The notes under the pieces: model-generated
Told to the model about the DNA's origin: nothing
Databases searched by the model: none
The model's input: only the letters and a program-made list of their open reading frames with translations
Made by a program: the position numbers and the translations under genes
Source: Paenarthrobacter ureafaciens
GTDB taxonomy: Bacteria > Actinomycetota > Actinomycetes > Actinomycetales > Micrococcaceae
DNA length: 64,000 nucleotides
Direction of reading: 5' to 3'
Assembly: GCF_004028095.1 (NCBI RefSeq)
Contig: NZ_SBHM01000009.1
Span: forward strand, 62,001 to 126,000
In this document: positions 25,752 to 33,810 of the stretch, piece after piece
Layout: each line of letters opens with the position of its first letter
Position numbering within the stretch: the stretch's first letter is position 1

Positions 25752-26861
25752 CTAGGGGAGAACGATGTAGTTGCTGAAGCCCCCTCGAGGATCCTTCAAC
25801 CGGCCGGAGATCGCGGTGTTGACATCCGACAAAGGAAACGCCTCGGTCTCCAAATAGTTAAGGTCGAGTGTTCCTGTCTCGATCATGTCGGCCATTTCCT
25901 GTCCCTGGGCTGCCGTGAACCAATTCGAGCCGATGAGTTGGACTTGCTCGTCCATCAGCCATTTCATGTCAACTGGAACCTCCTCGGAAACCCCGCCAAC
26001 GTTCACCACTTTCCCGCCACGCCTGACGCCCTTCATGGAGTCAATCATGGCTGCAGCATCGGCCCGGGCACCGAGCGCACTGATGACAAAGTGCGCTCCG
26101 TCGCCGCGTGTCCGCTCCCTGGCCCACTCTGCGCTCGACTGCTCGCCGAGCGTAAGGACTTCGATCCGGCGCGGCGAGAGGGCCTTAACACGCTCCAGCA
26201 ACTCCTGATTGCGTCCGGTCCCGAGGATTTTCGCCACCCCCATGCTCAAGCAGAGCACAGTTGCTGCAACGCCGAGTGTGCCCGTGATGCCGTCGATCAA
26301 GGCGACAGTGCCGGGCCCGGCGTCAGCCAATTTGAGGGCGCCGTACGCTGTGCCGATGTAGCCGAAACGGGCGGCCAACTCGAACGGCAAATTGTCCGGG
26401 ATTTTTACCAATGCCTGTTGAGGTGCGGTCATGAATTCACTGAAGCCGCCATATGGATATTGGTCGAAAATCCGCTGGCCGTCACGGGACGTGCTGAAGT
26501 ACCCGTTAAGGGTGTAATAGCGGCAGCGGCTCGGAGTACCAGCCGAACAGGCGTAGCAACTTCCGCAGGAGCGCAGCGGGCTTACGTAGACACGGTCACC
26601 TGGCTTGACGTTGATGACCGATTCTCCGACCTCCTCCACCACGCCGGTGGGGTCGAGTCCAAAGATTGCAGGAAAGGCAGGGATGGGCTGGTGTGGGAAC
26701 CAGGTCGGCCAGCTGTTGATGACGTTGGCCATGTTGGGCACGATGCCAACCGCCTTGACCCGGACAAGCACATCGGTGGGACGGGGTTTGGGTACTTCGA
26801 TCGTGTCGATCGACATGGGTTCGCCGATCTTATGTAGTCGTGCGGCGCGCATCATCGTCAT
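25752..26861 (-). CDS. MDR-family alcohol dehydrogenase-like protein lacking usual catalytic zinc ligands
   Basis: A 369-residue medium-chain dehydrogenase. The structural zinc loop is intact (LRSCGSCYACSAGTPSRC, four Cys). The catalytic zinc ligands expected in alcohol dehydrogenases are not visible: the VGICGSD-like Cys is replaced by VGIVPNMANV and the GHE motif by GLDPTG. The nucleotide-binding loop reads IDGITGTLGVAATVLCL, also unusual. It may be a reductase rather than an alcohol dehydrogenase. It is last of a three-gene unit with the dioxygenase and CMD genes under operator O3. The Met1/Met3/Met4 choice is open. Confidence 0.82.
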   Translation of the reverse strand: MTMMRAARLHKIGEPMSIDTIEVPKPRPTDVLVRVKAVGIVPNMANVINSWPTWFPHQPIPAFPAIFGLDPTGVVEEVGESVINVKPGDRVYVSPLRSCGSCYACSAGTPSRCRYYTLNGYFSTSRDGQRIFDQYPYGGFSEFMTAPQQALVKIPDNLPFELAARFGYIGTAYGALKLADAGPGTVALIDGITGTLGVAATVLCLSMGVAKILGTGRNQELLERVKALSPRRIEVLTLGEQSSAEWARERTRGDGAHFVISALGARADAAAMIDSMKGVRRGGKVVNVGGVSEEVPVDMKWLMDEQVQLIGSNWFTAAQGQEMADMIETGTLDLNYLETEAFPLSDVNTAISGRLKDPRGGFSNYIVLP

Positions 26862-26918
26862 TGACGGGGCTCCTTTGCATAGAAAGTTGGTTGGTATGGG
26901 TGTGTCCTTCGGGAACAG

Positions 26919-27461
26919 CTACTTGCGGTAGCTGTCCTCGAGATCGATGTGGAGGAGGCCCATGATGCGGACCCCGGAGTTGTACCAGGCAATGGTCAGG
27001 GTCAGTTCCACCATTTGCTGGTCATCCAGGTGTGCGGCGGCGGCATCCCACGTTTCGCTGGACACGTGCACGTCGTTGGTGGACTCCCTGGCGAGGGCAA
27101 TGACGGCAAGTTCAGCCTCGGTGAACAAGCCGGAGTTCGCGGCGTCTGCCACTGCTGCAAGCTGCTCGTCGGTGATGCCGGCCTTGCGGCCATGTGACTG
27201 ATGATGGGCGATCTCATATTCGGAGCCTGTGGCATGGCCTACTGACAATATGGCCAGTTCACGCAGCTTGGGGCTCAGCTCGGAACCGTCCCGCAGGGCG
27301 TTGGCGTAGGAAAGGAAGGCGTCGAGAAGGACCGGGGCGTTTGCCAAGGTGCGGAAGATGTTGGCCGTCGGCACTTTGCGCTCCGCTTCGAGCCTGTCCC
27401 AAAGGGGCTGTTGGTCGATGGACGCTGCATGGTCGCGGGAGAGGGAAGGTACTCGGGACAT
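26919..27461 (-). CDS. Carboxymuconolactone decarboxylase (CMD)-family protein
   Basis: A 180-residue all-helical CMD/AhpD-superfamily protein. The core helix SPKLRELAILSVGHATGSEYEIAHHQSHGRKAG lacks the CxxC of AhpD peroxidases and carries Glu and His instead, as in the decarboxylase-like and uncharacterised groups. It lies 28 bases downstream of the dioxygenase gene in the O3 unit. A role as decarboxylase or lyase on the ring-cleavage product fits the neighbourhood but is not proven; CMD proteins are functionally diverse. Confidence 0.82.
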   Translation of the reverse strand: MSRVPSLSRDHAASIDQQPLWDRLEAERKVPTANIFRTLANAPVLLDAFLSYANALRDGSELSPKLRELAILSVGHATGSEYEIAHHQSHGRKAGITDEQLAAVADAANSGLFTEAELAVIALARESTNDVHVSSETWDAAAAHLDDQQMVELTLTIAWYNSGVRIMGLLHIDLEDSYRK

Positions 27462-27489
27462 GATGTGTTGGACCTCAGTTCTGTGGGGA

Positions 27490-28491
27490 TCAGCGTGGTT
27501 GCGGGCTGGACAGGAACTTCTCCAGCGTCATGGGTGAAGGGGGAATGGCGGGGGACCTCAGCGGGACATCAACGAAGGCAGAAGCCTCGAAGTACCACTT
27601 CTCCAAAGCGGGGAGTCCCCACCGGGCATTGGTGCTGACCGATGTTGCGTCCCAGCGGACGGGCTCTGTCTCGATGTCGATGGTTTGGTAGTGGCTGTTG
27701 AAGACTTCGACGCGGTGGCCGTCCGGATCGCGAAGGTAGCTGAACAGCATGCCGCCCGGCCCGTGGCGGCCTGGACCACGCTCGACGCCGTCGCCGTACC
27801 CCAGGATGCCCGCGAAGTCGCAAGCGGTAAAGATGTCATGGCTTTCGGAGACGGTGTAGGCGAAATGGTGCAGGCTGGGGCCGTCGCCTGGAACCATGGC
27901 GAGGTCCAGACAGGTTCCTTTGCGATACATGAAGGCGCCGATGAGCTCGTCGCCGTGCTCCAGGTACTCCGAGTTGCGGAACCCCAGGCCGCTGTAAAAA
28001 GCACACGACTCATAGACGTCCGGCACCAGCAATTGAAAGTGATCCAGCCGCTGCGCATGTGCACCTTTGTAGTGTTCAAAGTTGATATGCAGACGTGGCC
28101 TGGTGGACATCGTTGCACACAACTCAAGGGGTGTGCCGGTGGGGTCGGATACTTGCAGCGTCCGGCCTTGGTGAGGCATCTCCACCCACTCAGCCGGGAG
28201 TCCGCGTTCACGGAAGTACCGGTAGGCCTCATCCAAGTCCTCGTCGAAAAAGACGCGGAATCCGAGACGACGGGCTGTACCGCCGTCGGGGCTTTTTTCC
28301 AGGACGAGGCTGTGGTGACAAGCCTCGGCCAAGCCGCGAAGATAGACGGTCGAGTCGTCCTCGTCACTCACCACCAAGCCCAGGACAGTGGTGTAGAACT
28401 TGCGGCTCTCGGCCAGGTCGGCGACGTTTAGTCGTAAATGGCTCGTCCGACTGATGTTGAACGGCGGGCGCAGGTCGACCGGTGGCAGCAT
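27490..28491 (-). CDS. Extradiol dioxygenase of the homoprotocatechuate 2,3-dioxygenase type, altered second sphere
   Basis: A 333-residue two-domain vicinal-oxygen-chelate protein. Iron ligands are His151 (QRLDHF), His209 (SLHHFAY) and Glu262 (GHRVEVF), and Tyr252 is kept. Compared with the Brevibacterium/Arthrobacter homoprotocatechuate enzymes as I remember them, the acid-base His200 equivalent is Leu195 (GTCLDLAM), Trp192 is Phe187 and Asn157 is Gln153. It should bind iron, but ring opening or substrate may differ. ATG 28491 follows GGAGA; the upstream GTG at 28524 would start inside operator O3. First gene of the dioxygenase-CMD-MDR unit. Confidence 0.87.
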   Translation of the reverse strand: MLPPVDLRPPFNISRTSHLRLNVADLAESRKFYTTVLGLVVSDEDDSTVYLRGLAEACHHSLVLEKSPDGGTARRLGFRVFFDEDLDEAYRYFRERGLPAEWVEMPHQGRTLQVSDPTGTPLELCATMSTRPRLHINFEHYKGAHAQRLDHFQLLVPDVYESCAFYSGLGFRNSEYLEHGDELIGAFMYRKGTCLDLAMVPGDGPSLHHFAYTVSESHDIFTACDFAGILGYGDGVERGPGRHGPGGMLFSYLRDPDGHRVEVFNSHYQTIDIETEPVRWDATSVSTNARWGLPALEKWYFEASAFVDVPLRSPAIPPSPMTLEKFLSSPQPR

Positions 28492-28508
28492 GATGTTTTC
28501 TCCAATTG

Positions 28509-28524
28509 GTGCTACGGGTAGCAC
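28509..28524. promoter_or_regulatory. LacI-type operator O3 (dioxygenase unit)
   Basis: GTGCTACGGGTAGCAC: the outer arms are identical to O1, the four central bases differ. It lies 18-33 bases upstream of the dioxygenase start. The altered centre suggests weaker binding or a different level of repression. Confidence 0.72.
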
Positions 28525-28575
28525 CCTCTATTCTTAGTGCGCACAGAGTGCGTATTTATTGTTGGTGTCACGGTT

Positions 28576-29607
28576 TCAGGCGGAGCGCTTGTGCTTTTCC
28601 GCCCGCGGTGCGGCAGTGCTTCCGCGGGGCACAAGCCAGCCCGCCGACACGGACTCATAGGGGTCGTTGCCGGCTGGCGGGCTGGTGAGCCTGCGGATGA
28701 ACCAAAGCCCACACGAGGTGGCGACGTCACCGATGGGAAGGCTGATGGTGGTAAGGCCGCGCCCCCACCATGAGAATCCGCTTTGATCGCCGAAACCGAC
28801 GACGGAAAGCTCCTCGGGCACCTCAAGGTCCATGTCCAAAGCTGCGTCGAGCACGCCGACGGTGTGTTGCACGGAACCGAGCACAAGGGCTGTCGGCGGG
28901 GTTGGCCGGTTCAGAAGCCGGCGGAGAGCCTCCTTTGCGTGTTCTGGCGACGCAGGTGGACCCAGCTCAATGAAGTCGGAGGTCAGCGGGATGCCTTGGG
29001 CGTGCAATGCCTGTTGATAGCCCTCAAGTCGTTCCTGGCCTGTAGGCAGTTCCTTCGAGGCTCCGATATACGCAATGCGCTTGTGGCCCAGTTCCAGAAG
29101 ATGCGCTGTGGCGTCCTGGAGCGCCCGTTGATCGTCAAGACCGAACCACTGCGCTCCAAGCGACGCATGCCTGCGCAACAACTGAACGTGCGGCATGCCG
29201 CGCAGCAGGTTGGCCGAGTCCACGTGCGGGTTAGGGGTCGGCGCAATTATCAAGCCCGCTGCGTGACTGGCCGACAGTTCCCGTAGGTGTCGTCTTTCAA
29301 TCAGGCGATCATCGAATGTTTCCGCGAGCATCAGCTGATACTCCTCGGCGGCCATGATGGCCGACAACTCGTGGGCGATAGTGGAGTAAAAGCTGTTGCG
29401 GACATCCGGGATGACCAGCCCCACAACGTTACTGGAGGCACCACGCATCATCCTCGCCGCGCGGTTGCCGACATATCCAAGCTCAGAGGCAGCTTGACGG
29501 ACACGAACTTTGGTTTGTTCGCTGATGCGTGCGTCGTCTGCCAGTGCTCGGCCCACCGTAGAAACCGAAAGTTTCAGGTGTTCGGCGATGTCTTTGGTTG
29601 TGACCAT
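28576..29607 (-). CDS. LacI/GalR-family repressor of the dioxygenase/enolase/glutarate regulon
   Basis: A 343-residue LacI-type regulator. The N-terminal HTH (VTTKDIAEHLKLSVSTVGRALADDARIS) and hinge helix (NRAARMMRGASSNVVGLVIPDV) are followed by a periplasmic-binding-protein-like effector domain. GGAGGAATGATG precedes the gene; the second ATG (29607) has the better spacing, the first (29610) is possible. Five operator copies flank the transcription units on both sides, including one in front of this gene, so it probably represses itself and the whole cluster until a pathway compound binds. The inducer is unknown. Confidence 0.92.
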   Translation of the reverse strand: MVTTKDIAEHLKLSVSTVGRALADDARISEQTKVRVRQAASELGYVGNRAARMMRGASSNVVGLVIPDVRNSFYSTIAHELSAIMAAEEYQLMLAETFDDRLIERRHLRELSASHAAGLIIAPTPNPHVDSANLLRGMPHVQLLRRHASLGAQWFGLDDQRALQDATAHLLELGHKRIAYIGASKELPTGQERLEGYQQALHAQGIPLTSDFIELGPPASPEHAKEALRRLLNRPTPPTALVLGSVQHTVGVLDAALDMDLEVPEELSVVGFGDQSGFSWWGRGLTTISLPIGDVATSCGLWFIRRLTSPPAGNDPYESVSAGWLVPRGSTAAPRAEKHKRSA

Positions 29608-29681
29608 CATTCCTCCAGGGCAATTCTTTTAGTGGGTCATTGCGTACGACGCGGCGGCTCGTAGCCATATCAGTCGCTTTG

Positions 29682-29697
29682 ATGCTAACGATAGCAC
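29682..29697. promoter_or_regulatory. LacI-type operator O4 (repressor gene)
   Basis: ATGCTAACGATAGCAC, the exact reverse complement of O5, 72 bases upstream of the repressor start; autoregulation is likely. The 143 bases between O4 and O5 would allow looping. Confidence 0.82.
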
Positions 29698-29822
29698 GAG
29701 TGCGGCACTCGTCAAGAGCGGGCTGGACGCTCGGCTGCGGTCCAGCGTGGGCCTACGTCTTTGCTTTCCACTCTCCGACGAAGGCCGCGTGGCGTTAGGA
29801 AGGGGAATTTCCGGCCGCGCCC

Positions 29823-29850
29823 TTGACTGGGGTCACTCCAGTGCTATCGT
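29823..29850 (+). promoter_or_regulatory. Promoter of the transporter/glutarate operon overlapping operator O5
   Basis: TTGACT at 29823-29828, a 16-base spacer and TATCGT at 29845-29850, the latter inside operator O5. The remaining ~150 bases to the transporter start form a 5' leader without other clear signals. Confidence 0.55.
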
Positions 29851-29856
29851 TAGCAT
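29841..29856. promoter_or_regulatory. LacI-type operator O5 (transporter/glutarate operon)
   Basis: GTGCTATCGTTAGCAT, reverse complement of O4, covering the -10 region of the transporter promoter. Confidence 0.82.
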
Positions 29857-30001
29857 CATCAAGCACCGAAAAATCTTCAAACCCCTCCCAGCGCCGGCAC
29901 ACCACGGCCAGAGCGAGACGAGGGTTCCCGCAGAGGTCTGTTAACCGCCTAAAGCCAGATCTTTCCTCTCCACGAAACAGCCCCATAACCAGGAGACAAC
30001 G

Positions 30002-31375
30002 ATGTCCCATCCCAATTCTTCCGTCCCGGGCAGCCCCTCGGGCGCAACGGGTTCCAGTGTCAAGCATTCAGTACCCACCTACCCTGAGCCTATGGACGCC
30101 ATCTCCATGGATGCCGTCCCAGCCAGCCCTGCTCCTTCCAGGGTCAAGAACAACCCCGAAGGCATGGCCACCAACGTCACAGCTGGCGTCTCACTGGGAA
30201 TTCTGGCAGTAACGTTCATGCTCAACGCGATGGACCGCCAGGTTTTCGCGCCGCTATTGAGCACGATCGCGAAAGATTACGGCTTTACCCTTCAAACGGG
30301 AGGGCTCCTTGCCACCGTTTTCACCCTCGGAATGGCTGTCGCCGGAATACCCGCAGGTTTCCTGGTGGAGCGTTTCTCCCGCAAAGCCGTTCTGTTGGTG
30401 AGCATCGTCATCTACTCGCTCGGCACGCTCGCCACCCCACTGGCAACATCGTGGGGAGACATGGCCGTTTACCGGATCATCTCCGGGCTCGGCGAAGGTA
30501 TGCAGGCTGCTGCACTCTTCGCCGCCGTGGGAGCGTATTTCCATCATCGCCGCGGTCTAGCCCTCGGAATCCTGGGCTTCGCATTTGGGCTGGGCGCCAC
30601 CTTCGGTCCTGCGCTCGGCATCATGTTCGCCGGCCAATTTGGGACGTGGCGGGCCCCGTTCACCATTTTCGGGCTACTCGGACTGCTCCTGGCAGTAGTT
30701 GCGATGTTCACCGTGAGCCGTAAATTCACTGAGCAGGCCATCAGCATGACGGGCGTTGGGGGCTCCTACGACTACATGCCGGCCAAAGCCTACAACCGCA
30801 ACTCCCTCGCTATAGCCGCAGCCTCAGGATGCGGTGCCCTCGCCCTTTATGGCTTCCTGGGGTTGTACCCAACGTTCCTGACCACACAACTGGGCGTCTC
30901 CACCGGAGAATCCGCGGTGGCACTCAGCTTCGTGGGTCTGGGCGGGCTGGCAGGCCTACTCGGTGGTTGGATGGGTGACCGGATCAACCAGCGGACCTTG
31001 CTCATCGTTTCCTTGGTGGTGATGGCTGTGCTCGGCGTACTCATCTATCAGGTGCAGGCGAACTTTGCATGGCAATGTGTGTTCGCCTGCCTCATGGGCG
31101 TCTTCGGAACGGGTGTCTTTTTCCCCAACACCAACAGTGTGATCCAGCGAGCCGTCCGTCCACACCAGGTGGGGCGTGCGGCCGGATTGTTCGTCACGTG
31201 CTATTACGGTTCCGCAGCCTTTTCGGGTCTCTTGTTCGCTGCCCTTGTCCCGCAGGTCGGCTGGCAGGGAGCCGGACTCCTGCAGGTCACCGCACTTCCG
31301 CTGGCGGCCGCTGCGATCATGCTTGTAGTTCAGACGTCCCTGTTCAACAACGCACCCCGGGCGGCCAGCCATTGA
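30002..31375 (+). CDS. MFS transporter, first gene of the glutarate operon
   Basis: A 457-residue major facilitator. Helix 1 begins only near residue 58 (ATNVTAGVSLGILAVTFMLNAMDRQVF); the preceding tail is Pro/Ser-rich and unusually long. AGGAG lies just before ATG 30002, which supports the long form; Met55 would be the alternative. The sequence type is that of anion/aromatic acid:cation symporters or oxalate/formate-like carriers. As the first gene of the LacI-controlled plus-strand operon it probably imports the substrate or a shunt product such as a dicarboxylate. Confidence 0.85.
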   Translation: MSHPNSSVPGSPSGATGSSVKHSVPTYPEPMDAISMDAVPASPAPSRVKNNPEGMATNVTAGVSLGILAVTFMLNAMDRQVFAPLLSTIAKDYGFTLQTGGLLATVFTLGMAVAGIPAGFLVERFSRKAVLLVSIVIYSLGTLATPLATSWGDMAVYRIISGLGEGMQAAALFAAVGAYFHHRRGLALGILGFAFGLGATFGPALGIMFAGQFGTWRAPFTIFGLLGLLLAVVAMFTVSRKFTEQAISMTGVGGSYDYMPAKAYNRNSLAIAAASGCGALALYGFLGLYPTFLTTQLGVSTGESAVALSFVGLGGLAGLLGGWMGDRINQRTLLIVSLVVMAVLGVLIYQVQANFAWQCVFACLMGVFGTGVFFPNTNSVIQRAVRPHQVGRAAGLFVTCYYGSAAFSGLLFAALVPQVGWQGAGLLQVTALPLAAAAIMLVVQTSLFNNAPRAASH

Positions 31376-31405
31376 TGTCCTGTGAATGGCTCAGGAGGAA
31401 ACCCC

Positions 31406-32647
31406 ATGACTGATGTGCACCACCATCCGACGGGTGCGATGGCCGGTGTGGTCGTTGCAGACTTCAGCCGGGTGCTTGCCGCTCCCTACGCAACCATGGT
31501 GTTCGGCGACCTTGGCGCAGACGTGATCAAGATAGAGCGCCCCGGCCTTGGGGACGACACCCGCCACTGGGGCCCACCCTATACCGATGATCACGAAGCG
31601 ACGTACTTCTTGTCCGTAAACCGCAACAAGCGTTCGTTCACGGCAGACATGTCCAACGAAGCAGACCATCGAAACCTCGTCGAGCTCATCCGGCGGGCAG
31701 ATGTACTCATAGAAAACTTCCGTCCGGGCACAATGGCACGGCATGGCTTGTCCTACCAACAAGCTGCAGCCATCAACCCACGATTGGTGTACTGCTCGGT
31801 CACGGGCTTTGGCTCAACTGAAGCCGCGGCTGCACTGCCTGGATATGACCTTCTGGTCCAGGCCGTTGGAGGGCTCATGAGCGTGACAGGTCCCGGCCCC
31901 GGCTTCCCTGTGAAGGCAGGCGTGGCCTTGGTGGACGTTCTGACTGGGCTTCATGCTGCGGTCGGTGTGCTGGCGGCCCTGCGGGCCCGGGAAACAACCG
32001 GCCGGGGTCAACTGGTTGAAGTCAACCTGCTGAGTACGTTGTTGTCCAGCATGGTCAACCAAAGTGTAGGTTACACCGCAGGTGGCTCGGTTCCAGGCAT
32101 CATTGGGAATCGTCATCCGTCGATCGCCCCCTACCAGCTGTTCCCGGCGTCGGACCGTCCGATCGTCATCGCGGTCGGAAATGACCGGCAGTTCGGCCGG
32201 CTCTGTGCAGCCCTGGGTATCCCGGAGGCCGCAGATGATCCACGGTTCACCGCCAACGCGTCCAGGGTGGCCCACATCGATGAACTCGACCGGCTCATCA
32301 GTACCCGCACCAGTGGGCAGACTGCCGGCTACTGGTACGGCACGCTTTCGGCATGCGGGGTTCCCTGTGGCCCTGTCAACAACATCGCCGACGCCTTCGC
32401 GATGGCCGAGGAATTGGGACTGAACCCCCTCGTCAATGTCGGCGGCGGGAACAATGCCGTCAGCTTGCCCGCCAATCCGATCAGCATGTCCGAAACACCC
32501 GTCTCGTATGTTCGACGGCCTCCGCGGCTCGGACAAGATTCCGACGACGTATCAGCGTGGCTTCATGGACCCGTCAACGCGAAATTACCGCAACAACCAA
32601 ACCACTTCAGTAACAGCAAGCAGCAACCAATGGGAGCACACTCGTGA
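31406..32647 (+). CDS. CaiB/BaiF-family CoA-transferase (class III), probable glutarate CoA-transferase
   Basis: A 413-residue class III CoA-transferase. VADFSRVLAAPYATMVFGDLGADVIKIERPGLGDDTR is the family N-terminus, and the catalytic Asp is in the GYDLLVQAVGGLMSVTG region. It moves CoA from a donor (succinyl-CoA or similar) to a carboxylic acid. The glutaryl-CoA dehydrogenase encoded next (GTGA overlap) makes glutarate the best guess for the acceptor. AGGAGGAAA precedes ATG 31406. The last 40 residues are low-complexity (LPQQPNHFSNSKQQP). Confidence 0.87.
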   Translation: MTDVHHHPTGAMAGVVVADFSRVLAAPYATMVFGDLGADVIKIERPGLGDDTRHWGPPYTDDHEATYFLSVNRNKRSFTADMSNEADHRNLVELIRRADVLIENFRPGTMARHGLSYQQAAAINPRLVYCSVTGFGSTEAAAALPGYDLLVQAVGGLMSVTGPGPGFPVKAGVALVDVLTGLHAAVGVLAALRARETTGRGQLVEVNLLSTLLSSMVNQSVGYTAGGSVPGIIGNRHPSIAPYQLFPASDRPIVIAVGNDRQFGRLCAALGIPEAADDPRFTANASRVAHIDELDRLISTRTSGQTAGYWYGTLSACGVPCGPVNNIADAFAMAEELGLNPLVNVGGGNNAVSLPANPISMSETPVSYVRRPPRLGQDSDDVSAWLHGPVNAKLPQQPNHFSNSKQQPMGAHS

Positions 32648-33807
32648 CCGACCTCGCCACAGACTATCTGGACATCGACGCCTTACTCACCGAGCCGGAA
32701 CTTGTCCTTCGCGGGCAAGTACGGCGATTCGTCGATGACCGTATCCGGCCCAACATCAATGCCTGGTACGAGGACGCCGTCTTTCCCCAGGACCTGGTCA
32801 AGGAGATGGGCAGCCTCGGCCTCTTGGGAATGCACCTGGAAGGGTACGACTGCGGTGGCCGGAGTGCCGTCGAATACGGCATCGCCGCGATGGAGCTTGA
32901 GGCCGGGGACTCCGGGATCAGGACCTTCGTGTCCGTGCAGGGGTCTCTGGCCATGAGCGCCATCTCCAAGTTCGGCTCCGAGGAGCAGAAGCAACAGTGG
33001 TTGCCGGGCATGGCTGCCGGGGAGCTTATCGGTTGCTTCGGCCTCACCGAGCCGACTGCTGGCAGCGATCCCGGTGGAATGGTCACCCGTGCCGTGCGCG
33101 GTAAATCGGGATGGGTCCTGAATGGAGCGAAACGCTGGATCGGCCTGGCCTCCATTGCAGACGTCGCGATCATATGGGCGAAAACCGAGGACGGCATACG
33201 CGGCTTTGTCGTCCCCACAGACACGCCGGGCTTCTCCGCCACCCCGATAACCGGGAAAATGTCCATGCGCGCGTCTATTCAGTGCGACATCACCTTGAGC
33301 AACGTACATTTGCCGGAAAGCGCCGCGTTACCCGGAGCGGAGGGTCTCCGAGGTCCCTTCTCCTGCCTCAACGAAGCACGCTACGGCATCATGTGGGGGG
33401 CCATGGGCGCCGCCCGTGATGCCTACCAGACGGTTCTCGCCTACACACAGGAGCGCACCCAATTCGGAAAGCCGATCGCCTCGTTCCAACTCACCCAACA
33501 AAAACTCGTGGATATGGTCCTGGAGATTCAGAAGGGAACGCTAGTTGCCCTCCAAACAGGACGGCTCAAGGACGCCGGCAGGCTGCGCCCCGAACAGATT
33601 TCCTTCGGTAAGCTCAACAACGTCCGGCAGGCGATAGAGATCTGCCGGTCCGCCCGCACCATTCTCGGCGGAAACGGGATCACCCTTGACCACTCACCGC
33701 TCCGGCACGCCAACAATCTGGAGAGTGTGCGCACCTACGAAGGCACCGACGAGGTACACACACTGATTATGGGTCGCGCAATCACCGGCATCCCGAGCTT
33801 CTCGTAA
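32644..33807 (+). CDS. gcdH: Glutaryl-CoA dehydrogenase
   Basis: A 387-residue acyl-CoA dehydrogenase that matches the glutaryl-CoA subgroup along its length: YGIAAMELEAGDSGIRTFVSVQ, GCFGLTEPTAGSDPGGM, GPFSCLNEARYGIMWGAMGAA, ARTILGGNGITLDHSPLRH, and the catalytic base Glu366 in TYEGTDEVH. Glutaryl-CoA dehydrogenases oxidise and decarboxylate glutaryl-CoA to crotonyl-CoA and CO2, passing electrons to ETF. The GTG start overlaps the CoA-transferase stop. The following genes supply the rest of the route to acetyl-CoA. Confidence 0.9.
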   Translation: MTDLATDYLDIDALLTEPELVLRGQVRRFVDDRIRPNINAWYEDAVFPQDLVKEMGSLGLLGMHLEGYDCGGRSAVEYGIAAMELEAGDSGIRTFVSVQGSLAMSAISKFGSEEQKQQWLPGMAAGELIGCFGLTEPTAGSDPGGMVTRAVRGKSGWVLNGAKRWIGLASIADVAIIWAKTEDGIRGFVVPTDTPGFSATPITGKMSMRASIQCDITLSNVHLPESAALPGAEGLRGPFSCLNEARYGIMWGAMGAARDAYQTVLAYTQERTQFGKPIASFQLTQQKLVDMVLEIQKGTLVALQTGRLKDAGRLRPEQISFGKLNNVRQAIEICRSARTILGGNGITLDHSPLRHANNLESVRTYEGTDEVHTLIMGRAITGIPSFS

Positions 33808-33810
33808 CCG

